Positions 35,684 through 45,048 of a stretch of DNA of 53,577 nucleotides are shown piece after piece. Position 1 is the first letter of the stretch, and the number at the start of each line of letters is the position of its first letter. The stretch spans positions 1-53,577 of the forward strand of contig JAGSYV010000050.1 of assembly GCA_018262505.1 (NCBI GenBank). The letters run 5' to 3'. The position numbers and the translations under genes are program-made. This DNA comes from Pseudomonadota bacterium (GTDB lineage: Bacteria > Pseudomonadota > Alphaproteobacteria > Rhizobiales > Pleomorphomonadaceae). The notes below the pieces were generated by a model. It made no database searches. It worked only from the letters and a program-made list of their open reading frames with translations, and was not told where the DNA came from.

Positions 35684-36772
35684 TCATGGACGGAAGTGTT
35701 TGGAGAGCTTCAGCCCCTGCGCCTGGTAGTTGGAGCCCATACCCTGGCCGTAGAGGGTGGTCGGGATTTCGACCATCCGCTCGTAGACGAGGCGGCCGAT
35801 GGTCTGCCCGTGATCGAGGATGAAGGGCACGTCGTGACTCCTCACCTCCAGTACGGCCCGTGCGCCCTTGCCGCCAGCAGGCGCATGTCCGAAGCCCGGA
35901 TCGAAAAATCCGGCGTAATGAACGCGGAACTCGCCAACCAGCGGATCGATCGCCACCATTTCGGCCGCCGTCTCGGGCGGCACCTGCACCGCCTCGCGCG
36001 AGACGAGAATGTAGAACTCGTCCGGGTCGAGGATCAGTGACGGCCGGCCGCGCGCCTTGATCGGCTCCCAGAAGTCGGCGACGTCCTGTGCCGCCTTGGC
36101 ATCGACGTCGAGCACGCTGGTGTGGCGGCGAGCACGATAGCCGATCAGCGCGCCCTCGCCCGCCCCGGCAAGGTCGATGGACAGCGTCAGGCCGTGTTCG
36201 AAGCGTGGTTCGATATCCACAAGCGGAAAGCGAGCGTGGAGAGACGCCAGTTCCGCGTCATCGAGACGCGCGTCGCCACGGCGAAAGCGAACCTGGCTGA
36301 GGCGCGAACCGACCCGCACCTTGATCGGGAAGGTGCGTGGCGACACCTCGACCCATAGCCGGCCGTGGTAACCGCCGGCGATCTGGTCGAAGGCAACACC
36401 GTGATCGGTGATGAGACGCGTAAAGACGTCGATACGGCCCGTCGAACTCTTGGGATTGGCCGAAGCCGAGACGTCATCCGGCAGCGCGAGAGATTCCAGC
36501 ACCGGCACCAGATAGACGCCGCCTGTCTCGAGCACCGCACCGGCGGTGAGGTCGAGGTCGTGCTGCGTCAGATAGCTAAGCTTGTCCTCGACGGTGGCGC
36601 CATCGCCCGGCAGAAAGCTTGCCCGAAGGCGATGGGCAACCGGGCCCAAGCGAAGGTCGAGACTGGCTGGCTGGATCTGGTCGACATCGAGCGCCTGAGT
36701 CGAGGCGATGGCGCCAAGGTCGAACAGCTCGCGGATGCGATGGGCGGGAAGAATGCCGGCAGTCTCGGTCAT
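35684..36772 (-). CDS. dcd: 2'-deoxycytidine 5'-triphosphate deaminase, double-length type
   Basis: 362-aa protein of the dCTP deaminase/dUTPase fold, about twice the usual 190 aa. It is the tandem form found in alphaproteobacteria. The first half has QIQPASLDLRLGP and NPKSSTGRIDVFTRL; the second has HYAGFFDPGFGHAPAGGKG and FILDHGQTIGRLVYERM. It deaminates dCTP to dUTP for thymidylate synthesis. Start ATG 36770-36772 has no strong ribosome site. Single gene, 56 nt from the tRNA. Confidence 0.93.
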   Translation of the reverse strand: MTETAGILPAHRIRELFDLGAIASTQALDVDQIQPASLDLRLGPVAHRLRASFLPGDGATVEDKLSYLTQHDLDLTAGAVLETGGVYLVPVLESLALPDDVSASANPKSSTGRIDVFTRLITDHGVAFDQIAGGYHGRLWVEVSPRTFPIKVRVGSRLSQVRFRRGDARLDDAELASLHARFPLVDIEPRFEHGLTLSIDLAGAGEGALIGYRARRHTSVLDVDAKAAQDVADFWEPIKARGRPSLILDPDEFYILVSREAVQVPPETAAEMVAIDPLVGEFRVHYAGFFDPGFGHAPAGGKGARAVLEVRSHDVPFILDHGQTIGRLVYERMVEIPTTLYGQGMGSNYQAQGLKLSKHFRP

Positions 36773-36886
36773 GGGCGTGCAAAGCGTCCGGATGGCAGGA
36801 TAAGGGGCCGAGGCTGGAAAGGCGCCGGCCGGACTTTCCGAAGCTCTAGCCTGTTTTGCGCTCCATGAAAACAGGAATGCCGAGCA

Positions 36887-38293
36887 TCAAATTCCCGCGG
36901 CGGGAAGAACGATCAAGTCGCTCTCTGCTTGCGCGCGGCGCATCGTCTTGCGGTAAAAGCGGATCAAACCCTTCCCACCCTGCTTGGCAGCGTAGAGCGC
37001 AGTGTCGGCCTTGTGCAGCAGAACGCCGACATCAAGTCCATGCTCCGGCGCCATGGCGACGCCGATGCTGACACCAACGTTAAGCGCGCGGCCGTTATGA
37101 TGGTAAGGACTGGTCAGGGCCGCCAATACCGCCTCGGCCCGCGCTTCTGCCACGCGCCGGTCGTCCGTTGGGATGACCATGACGAACTCGTCGCCGCCGA
37201 GGCGAGCCACCGTATCTTCGGCTCTGCAGAACTCGCGGAGGCGACGGGCCACGCCCATCAGCACCACATCGCCGGCCGCGTGGCCAGCATTGTCGTTGAC
37301 CTCCTTGAAGCCGTCGAGATCGAGATAAAATACCGCCGCCCGAGCATCATCGCCACGCCGCGGATCGAGCTGGTGCTTCATGCGATCGAGAAGAAGCAGG
37401 CGATTCGGCAGACCGGTAAGAGGATCATGAAGCGCCTTCTCCTCGCTGACATTGATCAACCGGGAGGCTCTGCGTGCGAAGGTCAGCACGACGACCGTGA
37501 GCACGAGATAAGCGGCGAATACCAGCACCAGACCCGGTCCGATGGCCTTGATGATCTCATCGCCCGGCAGGATGGGATCCCAGACCAGCGCGTCGCCCAT
37601 GGTTCCGTCCTGGCTCATCAGGCGCAGGCGACCGGGACCATCGGTCGTATGCCCGAACGCCGGCTCGTAGCTTAGGTTCGGCAGCATGAAGGCCTCTGCA
37701 ATAAACTGCAGGCTAGTGCGGTCGACGCGGCGACCAATCGCCAGGAGATAACCGCCATCAGCCGGCTTGCCCTTGTCAGCAACGGCATGGATGCCGGCGA
37801 TCGCGAACAGAACGGGGGCGCCGTCAACCGCGATAAGCTGGCTCACAGTGTCGGCAAGGCGCCCCGCCCGCCAGCGAGCAATCAACTGACCAAAGGTCGG
37901 TGGCAGCACGCCGCGCGCTTCCGTCGACACAACCCTGCCGTCGATACGGGAGAACAGCGTGCGGTCGTCAGGGCCGAGCACGAAGAAGAAACTATCGAAC
38001 TTCTCAACTGTCAGATGGCTGGAGAGCCAGTCGGCATCGAAGGCGCCAATGACATGATCGGCAGTTTCGTCGCGGCCGGCCATACCCGCGGCAACATTGG
38101 CGAGCTCGTCGGCAAAATGGCGAAGAGCATTCTTTGCCGTGCTCTGCTGGAATTCGATAGCCAAGTTGTTCTGCTTCGATGAAAGCATCAGAACGCCAGC
38201 GATGGCGCCGGCGAGCAGAAGAGCAATCAGACCGAACATCGGCAGGATCACCCGCAGGAAAAATCGGCGATCAAGGCTGGTCGTCGGGTTCAT
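36887..38293 (-). CDS. Membrane diguanylate cyclase (CHASE4-like sensor and GGDEF)
   Basis: 468-aa inner-membrane protein that makes cyclic di-GMP. TM1 at about 13-33, a periplasmic sensor of about 215 residues resembling CHASE4, TM2 at about 255-275, then a GGDEF domain (about 295-455). The active site is RLGGDEFVMV, and the product-inhibition I-site RAED sits five residues before it. So it should be active and feedback-controlled. There is no EAL domain. ATG 38291-38293 has GGAGTCCCG upstream. The ligand is unknown. Confidence 0.92.
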   Translation of the reverse strand: MNPTTSLDRRFFLRVILPMFGLIALLLAGAIAGVLMLSSKQNNLAIEFQQSTAKNALRHFADELANVAAGMAGRDETADHVIGAFDADWLSSHLTVEKFDSFFFVLGPDDRTLFSRIDGRVVSTEARGVLPPTFGQLIARWRAGRLADTVSQLIAVDGAPVLFAIAGIHAVADKGKPADGGYLLAIGRRVDRTSLQFIAEAFMLPNLSYEPAFGHTTDGPGRLRLMSQDGTMGDALVWDPILPGDEIIKAIGPGLVLVFAAYLVLTVVVLTFARRASRLINVSEEKALHDPLTGLPNRLLLLDRMKHQLDPRRGDDARAAVFYLDLDGFKEVNDNAGHAAGDVVLMGVARRLREFCRAEDTVARLGGDEFVMVIPTDDRRVAEARAEAVLAALTSPYHHNGRALNVGVSIGVAMAPEHGLDVGVLLHKADTALYAAKQGGKGLIRFYRKTMRRAQAESDLIVLPAAGI

Positions 38294-38518
38294 CGGGACT
38301 CCAAAAACGCAGTCGCATGGCCAGTATTCTGAGGTACATCAACCAATAAACCGTGGAGGCGCGGGAATTATCTCGCCATAACAAACGCAGTCTTACGAGG
38401 GTAGACAATTTCGCCGTAGTTCTCTGCTGCCTATGGCAGAACCCTTGCCGGTTCTGCACCAACTGGTATTGGCGGCAAGCTTGACCTTTATCCGCACTTC
38501 CCCTAGATCGAAATGGAT

Positions 38519-38578
38519 CGTGGTTCTTTGAGCCGACCGGCTTGCCGCCACGCTAAACAAGGCTGCTAAAAGGTCGGG
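38519..38578 (+). ncRNA. SAM-II riboswitch upstream of metZ
   Basis: H-type pseudoknot typical of the SAM-II class. P1 is CGTGG (38519-38523) with CCACG (38548-38552). P2 is CCGACC in the loop (38533-38538) with GGTCGG (38572-38577), a perfect 6-bp pairing. The class signature GCTAAA...GCTAAAAGG lies between. It should bind S-adenosylmethionine and lower metZ expression when SAM is abundant. The upstream 225 nt (38294-38518) should hold the promoter; I see no gene there. Confidence 0.9.
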
Positions 38579-38599
38579 ACGGACATGTCGATTTATGAC

Positions 38600-38636
38600 A
38601 CCCGGCTCGCCTATGCGTAGCCGGGTTCGTTTTTTC
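38600..38636 (+). terminator. Attenuator terminator between SAM-II aptamer and metZ
   Basis: ACCCGGCT and AGCCGGGT form a perfect 8-bp stem with an 11-nt loop, followed by TCGTTTTTT, ending 26 nt before the metZ ATG. It lies 22 nt after the aptamer, so it is probably the expression platform. CGGCT of the terminator arm could instead pair with AGCCG at 38531-38535, inside the aptamer's P2 strand, giving a simple antiterminator. Confidence 0.82.
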
Positions 38637-38662
38637 GGACCTCGACGATGAAGGACGAAGAC

Positions 38663-39838
38663 ATGACCAAGGTCAACTGGCATCCCGATACCGCCCTCGT
38701 GCACGGCGGCACCCTGCGCTCGCAGTGGGGCGAGACGTCCGAGTCGATGTTCATGACGCAGGGGTTCGTCTATGAGAGCGCCGAGCAGGCGGAGGCGCGT
38801 TTTCTGAATCTCGATCCCGGGTTCCAGTACAGCCGCTTCTCCAACCCAACCGTTGCCATGTTCGAGGAGCGCATGGCATTGCTCGAAGGCGCGCCGGTGG
38901 CGCGGGCGACCGCAACTGGCATGGCGGCGGTGACGGCGGCCATCCTGTCACAGGCGTCGGCCGGCGATCACATCGTGGCGGCACGGGCGCTGTTCGGATC
39001 CTGTCGCTACATCGTCGAGGATCTGGCGCCGCGCTTCGGCATCTCGTGTACGCTGGTCGACGGCCGCGACCTTGACCAGTGGCGCGCGGCCGTGCGGCCA
39101 AATACGCGTGTCTTCTTCTTCGAAAGCCCGACCAATCCAACGCTGGAAGTGGTGGATATTGCCGCCGTGGCCGAGATCGCCCATGCCGCCGGCGCTCGTC
39201 TCGTGGTCGACAACGTGTTTGCCACCGCGCTCTACCAGAAGCCGCTCGAACTTGGCGCCGACGTGGTTGCCTATTCGGCCACCAAGCATATCGATGGTCA
39301 GGGGCGCTGCATGGGCGGCGTTGTCCTCTGCAACGAGGAGTTCCTCGAGAAATACCTGCAAGTGTTCCTGCGCCAGACCGGCCCAACCATGAGCCCGTTC
39401 AATGCCTGGGTGATGCTGAAGGCACTCGAAACCTTCTCGCTCCGCGTGAGCCGGCAGACCGAGAACGCGACGAAGATCGCTGCCTTCCTGGAAGGGCACC
39501 CGAAGATCGAGCAGGTGATCTATCCGGGGTCGAAAAGCCACCCGCAGGCCGACATCTGCGCCAAGCAGATGACCGGCGGCTCGACCATGATCGCCGTCGA
39601 GGTGAAGGGCGGCCGCGAGGGTGCCTTCGCAGCCGTGAACAAGCTCCACATCATCAAGATCTCCAACAATCTCGGCGACGCCAAGAGTCTCGTCACCCAT
39701 CCCTCGACGACGACGCACCAGCGCTTCAGCGAGGAACTGCGGCAGGAACTCGGCATCCGCCAGGGACTCTTGCGTCTTTCGGTGGGCCTTGAACACGCCG
39801 ATGACCTGATCGCCGACCTGGAGCAAGCGCTCGGCTGA
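38663..39838 (+). CDS. metZ: O-succinylhomoserine sulfhydrylase MetZ
   Basis: Cys/Met metabolism PLP enzyme, 391 aa, making homocysteine from O-succinylhomoserine and sulfide. The PLP lysine lies in YSATKHIDGQGRCMGGVV, typical of MetZ. Other family blocks are GFQYSRFSNPTV and ESPTNPTLEVVD, and HPSTTTHQRF near the end. ATG 38663 has AAGGACG upstream; an ATG 15 nt earlier does not. It is preceded by a SAM-II riboswitch and terminator, so expression is set by SAM. Confidence 0.95.
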   Translation: MTKVNWHPDTALVHGGTLRSQWGETSESMFMTQGFVYESAEQAEARFLNLDPGFQYSRFSNPTVAMFEERMALLEGAPVARATATGMAAVTAAILSQASAGDHIVAARALFGSCRYIVEDLAPRFGISCTLVDGRDLDQWRAAVRPNTRVFFFESPTNPTLEVVDIAAVAEIAHAAGARLVVDNVFATALYQKPLELGADVVAYSATKHIDGQGRCMGGVVLCNEEFLEKYLQVFLRQTGPTMSPFNAWVMLKALETFSLRVSRQTENATKIAAFLEGHPKIEQVIYPGSKSHPQADICAKQMTGGSTMIAVEVKGGREGAFAAVNKLHIIKISNNLGDAKSLVTHPSTTTHQRFSEELRQELGIRQGLLRLSVGLEHADDLIADLEQALG

Positions 39839-39886
39839 GGACAGAATAATAACGCCTCCGAAACGAATTCGGCGTAGAAGGGGCGC

Positions 39887-40237
39887 ATGCCAATCGACAT
39901 GCGCCCCGCTCAGGCTCTCAAACTCTGGCACGACGTCTCGCTCAATACCGTGCGCGAGAACGGCGCCGACCTGTCGCCGCGCCAGATCACGGTGCTGCTC
40001 ACTGTCTATCTTGAGCCACCACCGCACACCGTGCGCGGGCTTGCCGAAAAGCTCGGCGTCACCAAGCCGGCCATCACCCGCGCCCTCGACACCATGGGCG
40101 AACTGAAGCTTCTCGGCCGCAGGCGCGATGAGGCCGACCGACGCAACGTCATCGTCCATCGTACAGTAGAAGGGGCGCTGTTCCTCGAACGCCTCGCCGA
40201 TACCATCGTGGAAAAAGCCAAGGAGCTGCCGCGTTGA
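39887..40237 (+). CDS. Small MarR-family regulator
   Basis: 116-aa winged-helix regulator. The DNA-binding part is [25 protein letters not shown] (two pieces: [12 protein letters not shown] and [13 protein letters not shown]), followed by the wing [16 protein letters not shown]. It is shorter than most MarR proteins (about 140-150 aa), with reduced dimer helices. It overlaps the NlpC/P60 gene by 4 nt, so the two are coupled. Target genes unknown; autoregulation of the pair is possible. Confidence 0.85.
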   Translation: MPIDMRPAQALKLWHDVSLNTVRENGADLSPRQITVLLTVYLEPPPHTVRGLAEKLGVTKPAITRALDTMGELKLLGRRRDEADRRNVIVHRTVEGALFLERLADTIVEKAKELPR

Positions 40238-41121
40238 CGACCGACCGCCGCACCACTTTTGCCCGTTCCGACCTCGCCGATGCCGCGCTTGCCGGTCTTG
40301 TCGCTGCCGAGCGATATGCCGAGCCGCGGCCGGCTCAGGTCGTGGCACCGCTCGCCGGCCTCCGGCGCGAACCACGTTTCGATTGCCCGCTCGACAGCGA
40401 GGCGCTGCACGGTGAAGCGGTGAGGGTGCTTGAGATCGACGGCGAGGGTTGGGCTTTTTCGCAGATCGGCCGCGACGGCTACGTCGGCTACATGTCGGCC
40501 GATGCCCTCTCTTTCTCGGCACCCGAACCCACGCACGCCGTGACGCAGTTGCGCTCCTTCGCCTTCTCGGGCTCCGATCTCAAGCTGCCCGTCGCTTACC
40601 CCCTGGTGCAGGGCGCGCGCGTTACCGTCATCGGCGAGGTGGAACGGCGCAGCCTCATCTATGCCCTGCTTTCGGATGGCACGGCTACGGTGATGAAGCA
40701 TCTTTCACCGCTCGGCTCGCCGCCCGCCAGTGATTTCGTCGCCGTGGCCGCAACCTACGTCGGGACACCTTATCTGTGGGGCGGCTCGTCGAGCCTCGGC
40801 ATCGATTGTTCAGGCCTCGTCCAGCGGGCACTCGCCGAGGCCGGCATGGCCGCGCCGCGCGATACCGACCAGCAGGAAGCCGCGGTCGGCGAGCCGGTCG
40901 ACTGGAACGGCGACCCTGATGCCCTCCGGCGCGGCGACCTTGTGTTCTGGAGGGGACACATCGGTATTGTCGCCAGTCCGGACCAGCTCCTGCACGCCAA
41001 CGGTTTCCACATGGCCACTGTGATCGAGCCGCTTGGGGCTGCCATCGCCAGGATTGCGTCGGGCGGCATACCGGTGACGAGCGTCCGTCGCCTTGCCGGT
41101 TACCGGATCATCAAGGGCTGA
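40234..41121 (+). CDS. NlpC/P60 family C40 peptidase with SH3-like domains
   Basis: 295-aa cell-wall hydrolase. About residues 50-160 hold two SH3-like segments ([20 protein letters not shown] is typical of peptidoglycan-binding SH3). The NlpC/P60 domain (about 165-295) has catalytic Cys in [11 protein letters not shown], His in RGHIGIV and the third residue in LLHANGFHM. It should cut peptidoglycan stem peptides. No signal peptide is visible, as in many rhizobial homologues, so export or cytoplasmic recycling is open. Start overlaps the MarR stop. Confidence 0.92.
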   Translation: MTTDRRTTFARSDLADAALAGLVAAERYAEPRPAQVVAPLAGLRREPRFDCPLDSEALHGEAVRVLEIDGEGWAFSQIGRDGYVGYMSADALSFSAPEPTHAVTQLRSFAFSGSDLKLPVAYPLVQGARVTVIGEVERRSLIYALLSDGTATVMKHLSPLGSPPASDFVAVAATYVGTPYLWGGSSSLGIDCSGLVQRALAEAGMAAPRDTDQQEAAVGEPVDWNGDPDALRRGDLVFWRGHIGIVASPDQLLHANGFHMATVIEPLGAAIARIASGGIPVTSVRRLAGYRIIKG

Positions 41122-41240
41122 GGACATTTCAGCGCTGCCTCGTGTCGACCATCGAGAAAGGCAACCGAGGCTTTCACCGGCCCCGAAGTTCCGCTAGCCT
41201 CAAGGCAACTTCGCTCTAGCGTGCGCTGAGTCCCCTGAAG

Positions 41241-42092
41241 ATGCCTCTGTCAAAAACCTTGATTGCGACGACTCTGGTCGCGCTGTCCTGCGTGCTGGGC
41301 CTGGGACCATCGTTCTGTGCCAAGGCAAGCGCCGCTGAAGCCGACTATCCTCAGATCGTTCCTCTCAGCGTTGGGGCTGCCGCTGGGGCGAATCCTCCCT
41401 CCATCCGCTTCGTCACGTCCGACGACTTTCCGCCGTTCAACTTCGTCGATGGTTCGGGGCTCATTACCGGGTTCAATATCGAAGTCGCCCGGGCAATCTG
41501 CACGCATCTCGCCATCCCCTGTACCGTGCAGGTGCGACCATTCCCGCTGTTGCTGGAGACCGTAGGTGAGAACAAGGCCGACGCCATTGTCGCGGGCGTT
41601 GCCGACACACCGACCCTGCGCCAGCATCTTGCCTATTCCGTTCCCTATTTCCGCGAGCCGGCCCGTTTCGTTCGGCGCTGGCCGGCGCTGGTGGATCCCT
41701 CGCCACGCACGCTCGCCGGCAAGTCGGTCGGCGTCATCGCCGGTAGCCGCTATGCGGATTTCGTCCGGGATTTCTTTCCGGCAGCAAAGCCACGCACCGC
41801 CGGCAGCGAGGCGGAGCTGTTCACGCTGCTCAAGAATGGTGAGATCGATGCCGCGTTCACGGGCGCTGTCGGGGCCTCGTTCTGGCTGGCCGGGCCGGTC
41901 GCCCACGGCTGCTGCGCCTTTTCCGGCGGCGCCTATACCGAGCCGACCTATTTCGGCGACGGCATGAAAATCGCCGTCGCCGCCGACAACACCGCGCTCA
42001 AGGGCAGTATCGATGGGGCGTTGCGCGCGCTCGACGCCGACGGCACGCTTCCCGATCTCGCCTTGCGCTTCTTTCCCGAAAGTCTTTACTGA
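41241..42092 (+). CDS. Periplasmic amino-acid-type solute-binding protein
   Basis: 283-aa SBP_bac_3 family protein with a signal peptide (about 1-31, ending ASAAEA). Ligand-domain marks are VTSDDFPPFNFVDGSGLITG and FNIEVARAI near the start and GVIAGSRYADFVRDF in the hinge. No permease or ATPase genes are adjacent, so it is either an orphan receptor or works with a remote transporter. Three to four cysteines (including HGCCAF) are unusual for this family. Substrate unknown. Confidence 0.87.
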   Translation: MPLSKTLIATTLVALSCVLGLGPSFCAKASAAEADYPQIVPLSVGAAAGANPPSIRFVTSDDFPPFNFVDGSGLITGFNIEVARAICTHLAIPCTVQVRPFPLLLETVGENKADAIVAGVADTPTLRQHLAYSVPYFREPARFVRRWPALVDPSPRTLAGKSVGVIAGSRYADFVRDFFPAAKPRTAGSEAELFTLLKNGEIDAAFTGAVGASFWLAGPVAHGCCAFSGGAYTEPTYFGDGMKIAVAADNTALKGSIDGALRALDADGTLPDLALRFFPESLY

Positions 42093-42122
42093 CGCCGAGC
42101 AGCAAACCGAGACGCGCCCGCC

Positions 42123-42515
42123 ATGTTCACCGCCGTCAGTCACGAGATCGTCGTTAGCGTTGAGCCCAGCTACCTCGCCGAGGAGTCCGATCCCGACGAG
42201 CACCGCTACGTCTGGTCCTACAGGGTCGTCATCGCCAACCATGGTCGGCGCGCCGTACAACTCATGACGCGGTCCTGGGACATCACCGACGCTAATGGTG
42301 TTCGCCGTACCGTGACGGGCCCGGGTGTCGTCGGCCAACAGCCCATCATCGAGCCGGGTGAGGCTTTCGAGTATTCGAGCGGCTGTCCGCTATCGACGCC
42401 GAGCGGCATCATGTCCGGCAGCTATCATATGGTCGACGATCGCGGCACGGCGCTCGACGTCGCCATTCCCGCCTTCTCGCTCGACAGCCCGATGACGGCG
42501 CGTACTTTGAACTAG
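42123..42515 (+). CDS. apaG: ApaG protein
   Basis: 130-aa ApaG with the fibronectin-like fold. Family blocks: [49 protein letters not shown] and [19 protein letters not shown]. The glycine-rich GxGVVG loop is intact. Its role is unclear; in enterics it lies with ksgA and apaH, here it stands alone. ATG 42123, 30 nt after the previous gene. Confidence 0.96.
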   Translation: MFTAVSHEIVVSVEPSYLAEESDPDEHRYVWSYRVVIANHGRRAVQLMTRSWDITDANGVRRTVTGPGVVGQQPIIEPGEAFEYSSGCPLSTPSGIMSGSYHMVDDRGTALDVAIPAFSLDSPMTARTLN

Positions 42516-42573
42516 CTTCGGCCTCAATCGCCGGCGGCCTTCGGCCCTAGGCTTCCGCTTCTCTGACGTCTTG

Positions 42574-42600
42574 GACACGCTTCGTCGAAGACACGCTTCG
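42574..42600. repeat. Short direct repeat downstream of apaG
   Basis: GACACGCTTCG occurs at 42574-42584 and again at 42590-42600, in the 211-nt spacer before the DUF6460 gene. Two copies only; meaning unknown. No gene is seen in the spacer. Confidence 0.4.
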
Positions 42601-42726
42601 CTTGGCGCCGGAAGCCGCCTGAGGCAGCTTCAAGATTGCCTCGGTTGGTCGCCTTCAACGGCTGGACAAGGCCGGCCGCCGCGCCTATCTGTCGGCAACC
42701 TTCTCACCGGAAAGCCGGAGCGTCCC

Positions 42727-43002
42727 ATGTCCGACCGTTTCCAGCGCCTGCTCGGCGATAGCCCGGCGCGCCTTCTCTTGCGGCTTGTCATTCTCTCGCT
42801 GGTCGTCGGCGTCGTGCTCGCCGCTCTGGGCGTCGAGCCTTACGATATCGTCGCTTCGGCAATGCGCTTTGCCAACCGCATCTGGGGGATGGGCTTCGAT
42901 GCCATCGATCGCGTCTGGCGCTATTTCCTATTGGGTGCCGTTGTAGTGATTCCGGTCTGGCTAGTGCTGCGGCTTCTCAACGTCGGCCGCAACCGCTTTT
43001 GA
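42727..43002 (+). CDS. DUF6460 small membrane protein
   Basis: 91-aa protein with two transmembrane helices (about 17-38 and 67-85) and a short loop MRFANRIWGMGFDAIDRVW. It belongs to the alphaproteobacterial DUF6460 family by appearance; the function is not known. ATG 42727 is chosen because the upstream in-frame extension is not protein-like. It lies 61 nt before nudC on the same strand. Confidence 0.82.
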   Translation: MSDRFQRLLGDSPARLLLRLVILSLVVGVVLAALGVEPYDIVASAMRFANRIWGMGFDAIDRVWRYFLLGAVVVIPVWLVLRLLNVGRNRF

Positions 43003-43063
43003 CCGACACCTTCAAGTGCGATGCCGTCGGCGCCTGGAACCGGCGTGGAAAGCGAACTGCAAG

Positions 43064-43999
43064 ATGATCCTGCCTCCCGATCCCTCCTCCGGCTTCGACT
43101 GGTCGAGCCACAATACCTATTCGGTCAACCCGCTTCACCGTCACTCAGAGCAGCGCACCGACGAGGCGCTGGTGCGACGCCATCTCGACGATCCGCGCCG
43201 CCGGTTGATGATGCTGTTCGGCGATCGGGTGCTGGTAAAGTCCGGCCGGTTCGACTTCGAGGGCAACGTGGCCAACGCGCTGTTCCAGGAGATGGAGACC
43301 CGGATCTTCCTCGGTCTTGATCCCGAGGGCCGTCCCTGGTTTGCCGGTGAATTCAAGAGCGAGCCGGAGCTGGAGCCCGGCGAGACCCTCGTCGATCTTC
43401 GCAGCCTCGCCCGCGACGCGGTCGTTGGCACCGATGGCTTCGGTCCGGTGGCGCAGGCGCGTGCCACGCTGTTCTGGCATCAGCGCCACCGCTTCTGCGG
43501 TGTTTGCGGCGCGCCAACGGTAAGCATCGCCGCGGGATACCAGCGCACCTGCACCAGTTGCGGCACCCAGCATTTCCCGCGCACCGACCCCGTTGTGATC
43601 ATGCTGATCCAGGATGGTGAGGACCGGGTGCTGCTCGGCCGTACACCGCGCTTCGAGGCGGGCATGTATACCTGCCTCGCCGGCTTCATGGAGCCAGGCG
43701 AGACGGTGGAAGACGCGGTCCGCCGTGAGGTGAAGGAAGAATCCGGTATCGATGTCGGCGCGGTGCGTTACCACGCCAGTCAGCCCTGGCCGTTCCCGGC
43801 CAACCTGATGCTCGGCTGCTATGGCGAAGCCATCTCCACCGATATCGTGGTCGACAAGGAAGAGATGGACGACTGCGCCTGGTTCAGCCGCGACGAAGTC
43901 AAGGCGATGCTGGCGACCACCGAGGTTGGCAAGCTCCATTGCCCGCCGAGGCTGGCGGTCGCCCGCCAACTCATCGAGGTGTGGGCCGACCTGAAGTGA
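43064..43999 (+). CDS. nudC: NudC, NAD+ diphosphatase / RNA deNADding enzyme
   Basis: 311-aa Nudix hydrolase that splits NAD(H) and removes NAD caps from RNA. The Zn ribbon is FCGVCG...CTSCG (about 148-170), followed by FPRTDPVVIMLI. The Nudix box is GFMEPGETVEDAVRREVKEE plus SGI, complete, followed by the NudC mark SQPWPFPANLML. ATG 43064 was chosen over 43016 because homologues start near here; the ribosome site is weak. It converges on pheA with a 3-nt gap. Confidence 0.93.
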   Translation: MILPPDPSSGFDWSSHNTYSVNPLHRHSEQRTDEALVRRHLDDPRRRLMMLFGDRVLVKSGRFDFEGNVANALFQEMETRIFLGLDPEGRPWFAGEFKSEPELEPGETLVDLRSLARDAVVGTDGFGPVAQARATLFWHQRHRFCGVCGAPTVSIAAGYQRTCTSCGTQHFPRTDPVVIMLIQDGEDRVLLGRTPRFEAGMYTCLAGFMEPGETVEDAVRREVKEESGIDVGAVRYHASQPWPFPANLMLGCYGEAISTDIVVDKEEMDDCAWFSRDEVKAMLATTEVGKLHCPPRLAVARQLIEVWADLK

Positions 44000-44002
44000 G
44001 GC

Positions 44003-44887
44003 TTATTCGCCGGGCCGGAGTCCGAGATGGGCGGCTGGCTCGCGGATCTTGTCGCGAAACGGGCTGGCCGGATAGCTGCCGAATACCTTGACCTCGCGGC
44101 TAAAGAATTCGAGCTCCTCTAGGGCGAACTTCACTGCCGGGTCGTCGGGGTGGCCTTCGACGTCGGCATAGAACTGCGTGGCGAAGAACTGGCCCTCAAG
44201 CTGGTAGCTCTCGAGCTTGGTCATGTTGATGCCGTTGGTCGAAAAGCCACCCAATGCCTTGTAGAGCGCCGCCGGAATATTGCGAACGCGGAAGATGAAG
44301 GTGGTGACGGTCGGCGTGCCGCGCGGCGGCGCAGCGGCCGGCTGCGGCGACAGGATGATGAAGCGCGTCGTGTTGTGAAGCGTATCCTCGCAATCAGCCT
44401 TCAACACGTCGAGGCCGTAGATTTCGGCGGCAAGCGAGGAGGCGATGGCGGCGCGGGTGGGATCACCAGCCTCGGCGATCTCGCGAGCCGAGCCGGCAGT
44501 GTCGGCGCCGACAACCGGCGTGATGCCAAGCGAGCGTAGTGTTTGCCGGCACTGGCCGAGCGCCTGGATGTGGCTCTGTGCCGTTCGGATATCCGCCAGC
44601 CGGGCACCCTTGATGCCGAGAAGCTGATGATGCACCGGCAGGAAATGCTCGCCAATAATATGCACGTCGGCGTGCGGCAGGATGTGGTGGATGTCGGCAA
44701 CGCGACCAGCCGTCGAGTTCTCGATGGGAATCATGCCGAGATCGCCGGCGCCGGAGGCGAGAGCGGCAAAGCAGTCCTCAAACGTCGGACAAGCGACCGG
44801 TTCGCAATCGGGATAGACCTCAAGGGCGGCGAGATGGGAATTGGCGCCCGGCTCGCCCTGGAACACGACCTTTAGCTTGTCCGACAT
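44003..44887 (-). CDS. pheA: Prephenate dehydratase with ACT domain
   Basis: 294-aa monofunctional prephenate dehydratase that makes phenylpyruvate for phenylalanine synthesis. The catalytic domain opens VVFQGEPGANSHLAAL and has MIPIENSTAGRVADIHHIL and NTTRFIIL (Thr-Arg-Phe catalytic motif). The C-terminal ACT domain has ALGGFSTNGINMTKLESYQ for feedback by phenylalanine. No chorismate mutase domain. ATG 44885-44887 has GGAAGAG upstream. It follows kdsB by 161 nt on the same strand. Confidence 0.95.
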   Translation of the reverse strand: MSDKLKVVFQGEPGANSHLAALEVYPDCEPVACPTFEDCFAALASGAGDLGMIPIENSTAGRVADIHHILPHADVHIIGEHFLPVHHQLLGIKGARLADIRTAQSHIQALGQCRQTLRSLGITPVVGADTAGSAREIAEAGDPTRAAIASSLAAEIYGLDVLKADCEDTLHNTTRFIILSPQPAAAPPRGTPTVTTFIFRVRNIPAALYKALGGFSTNGINMTKLESYQLEGQFFATQFYADVEGHPDDPAVKFALEELEFFSREVKVFGSYPASPFRDKIREPAAHLGLRPGE

Positions 44888-45048
44888 CGTTCTCTTCCGC
44901 TTTTCAACAGGCGGAGAGCGGCATAGCAGCAGTACCAGAGCAATTCCAGCAAAAGTGGACACCGGTTCTGCGTCCGGAAATTGCACTCCGAAAAGAGGAT
45001 AGAGTATTTGCGGCGAATCCGTTTCGCCGCAAAGGCTCCGGCAGCACG

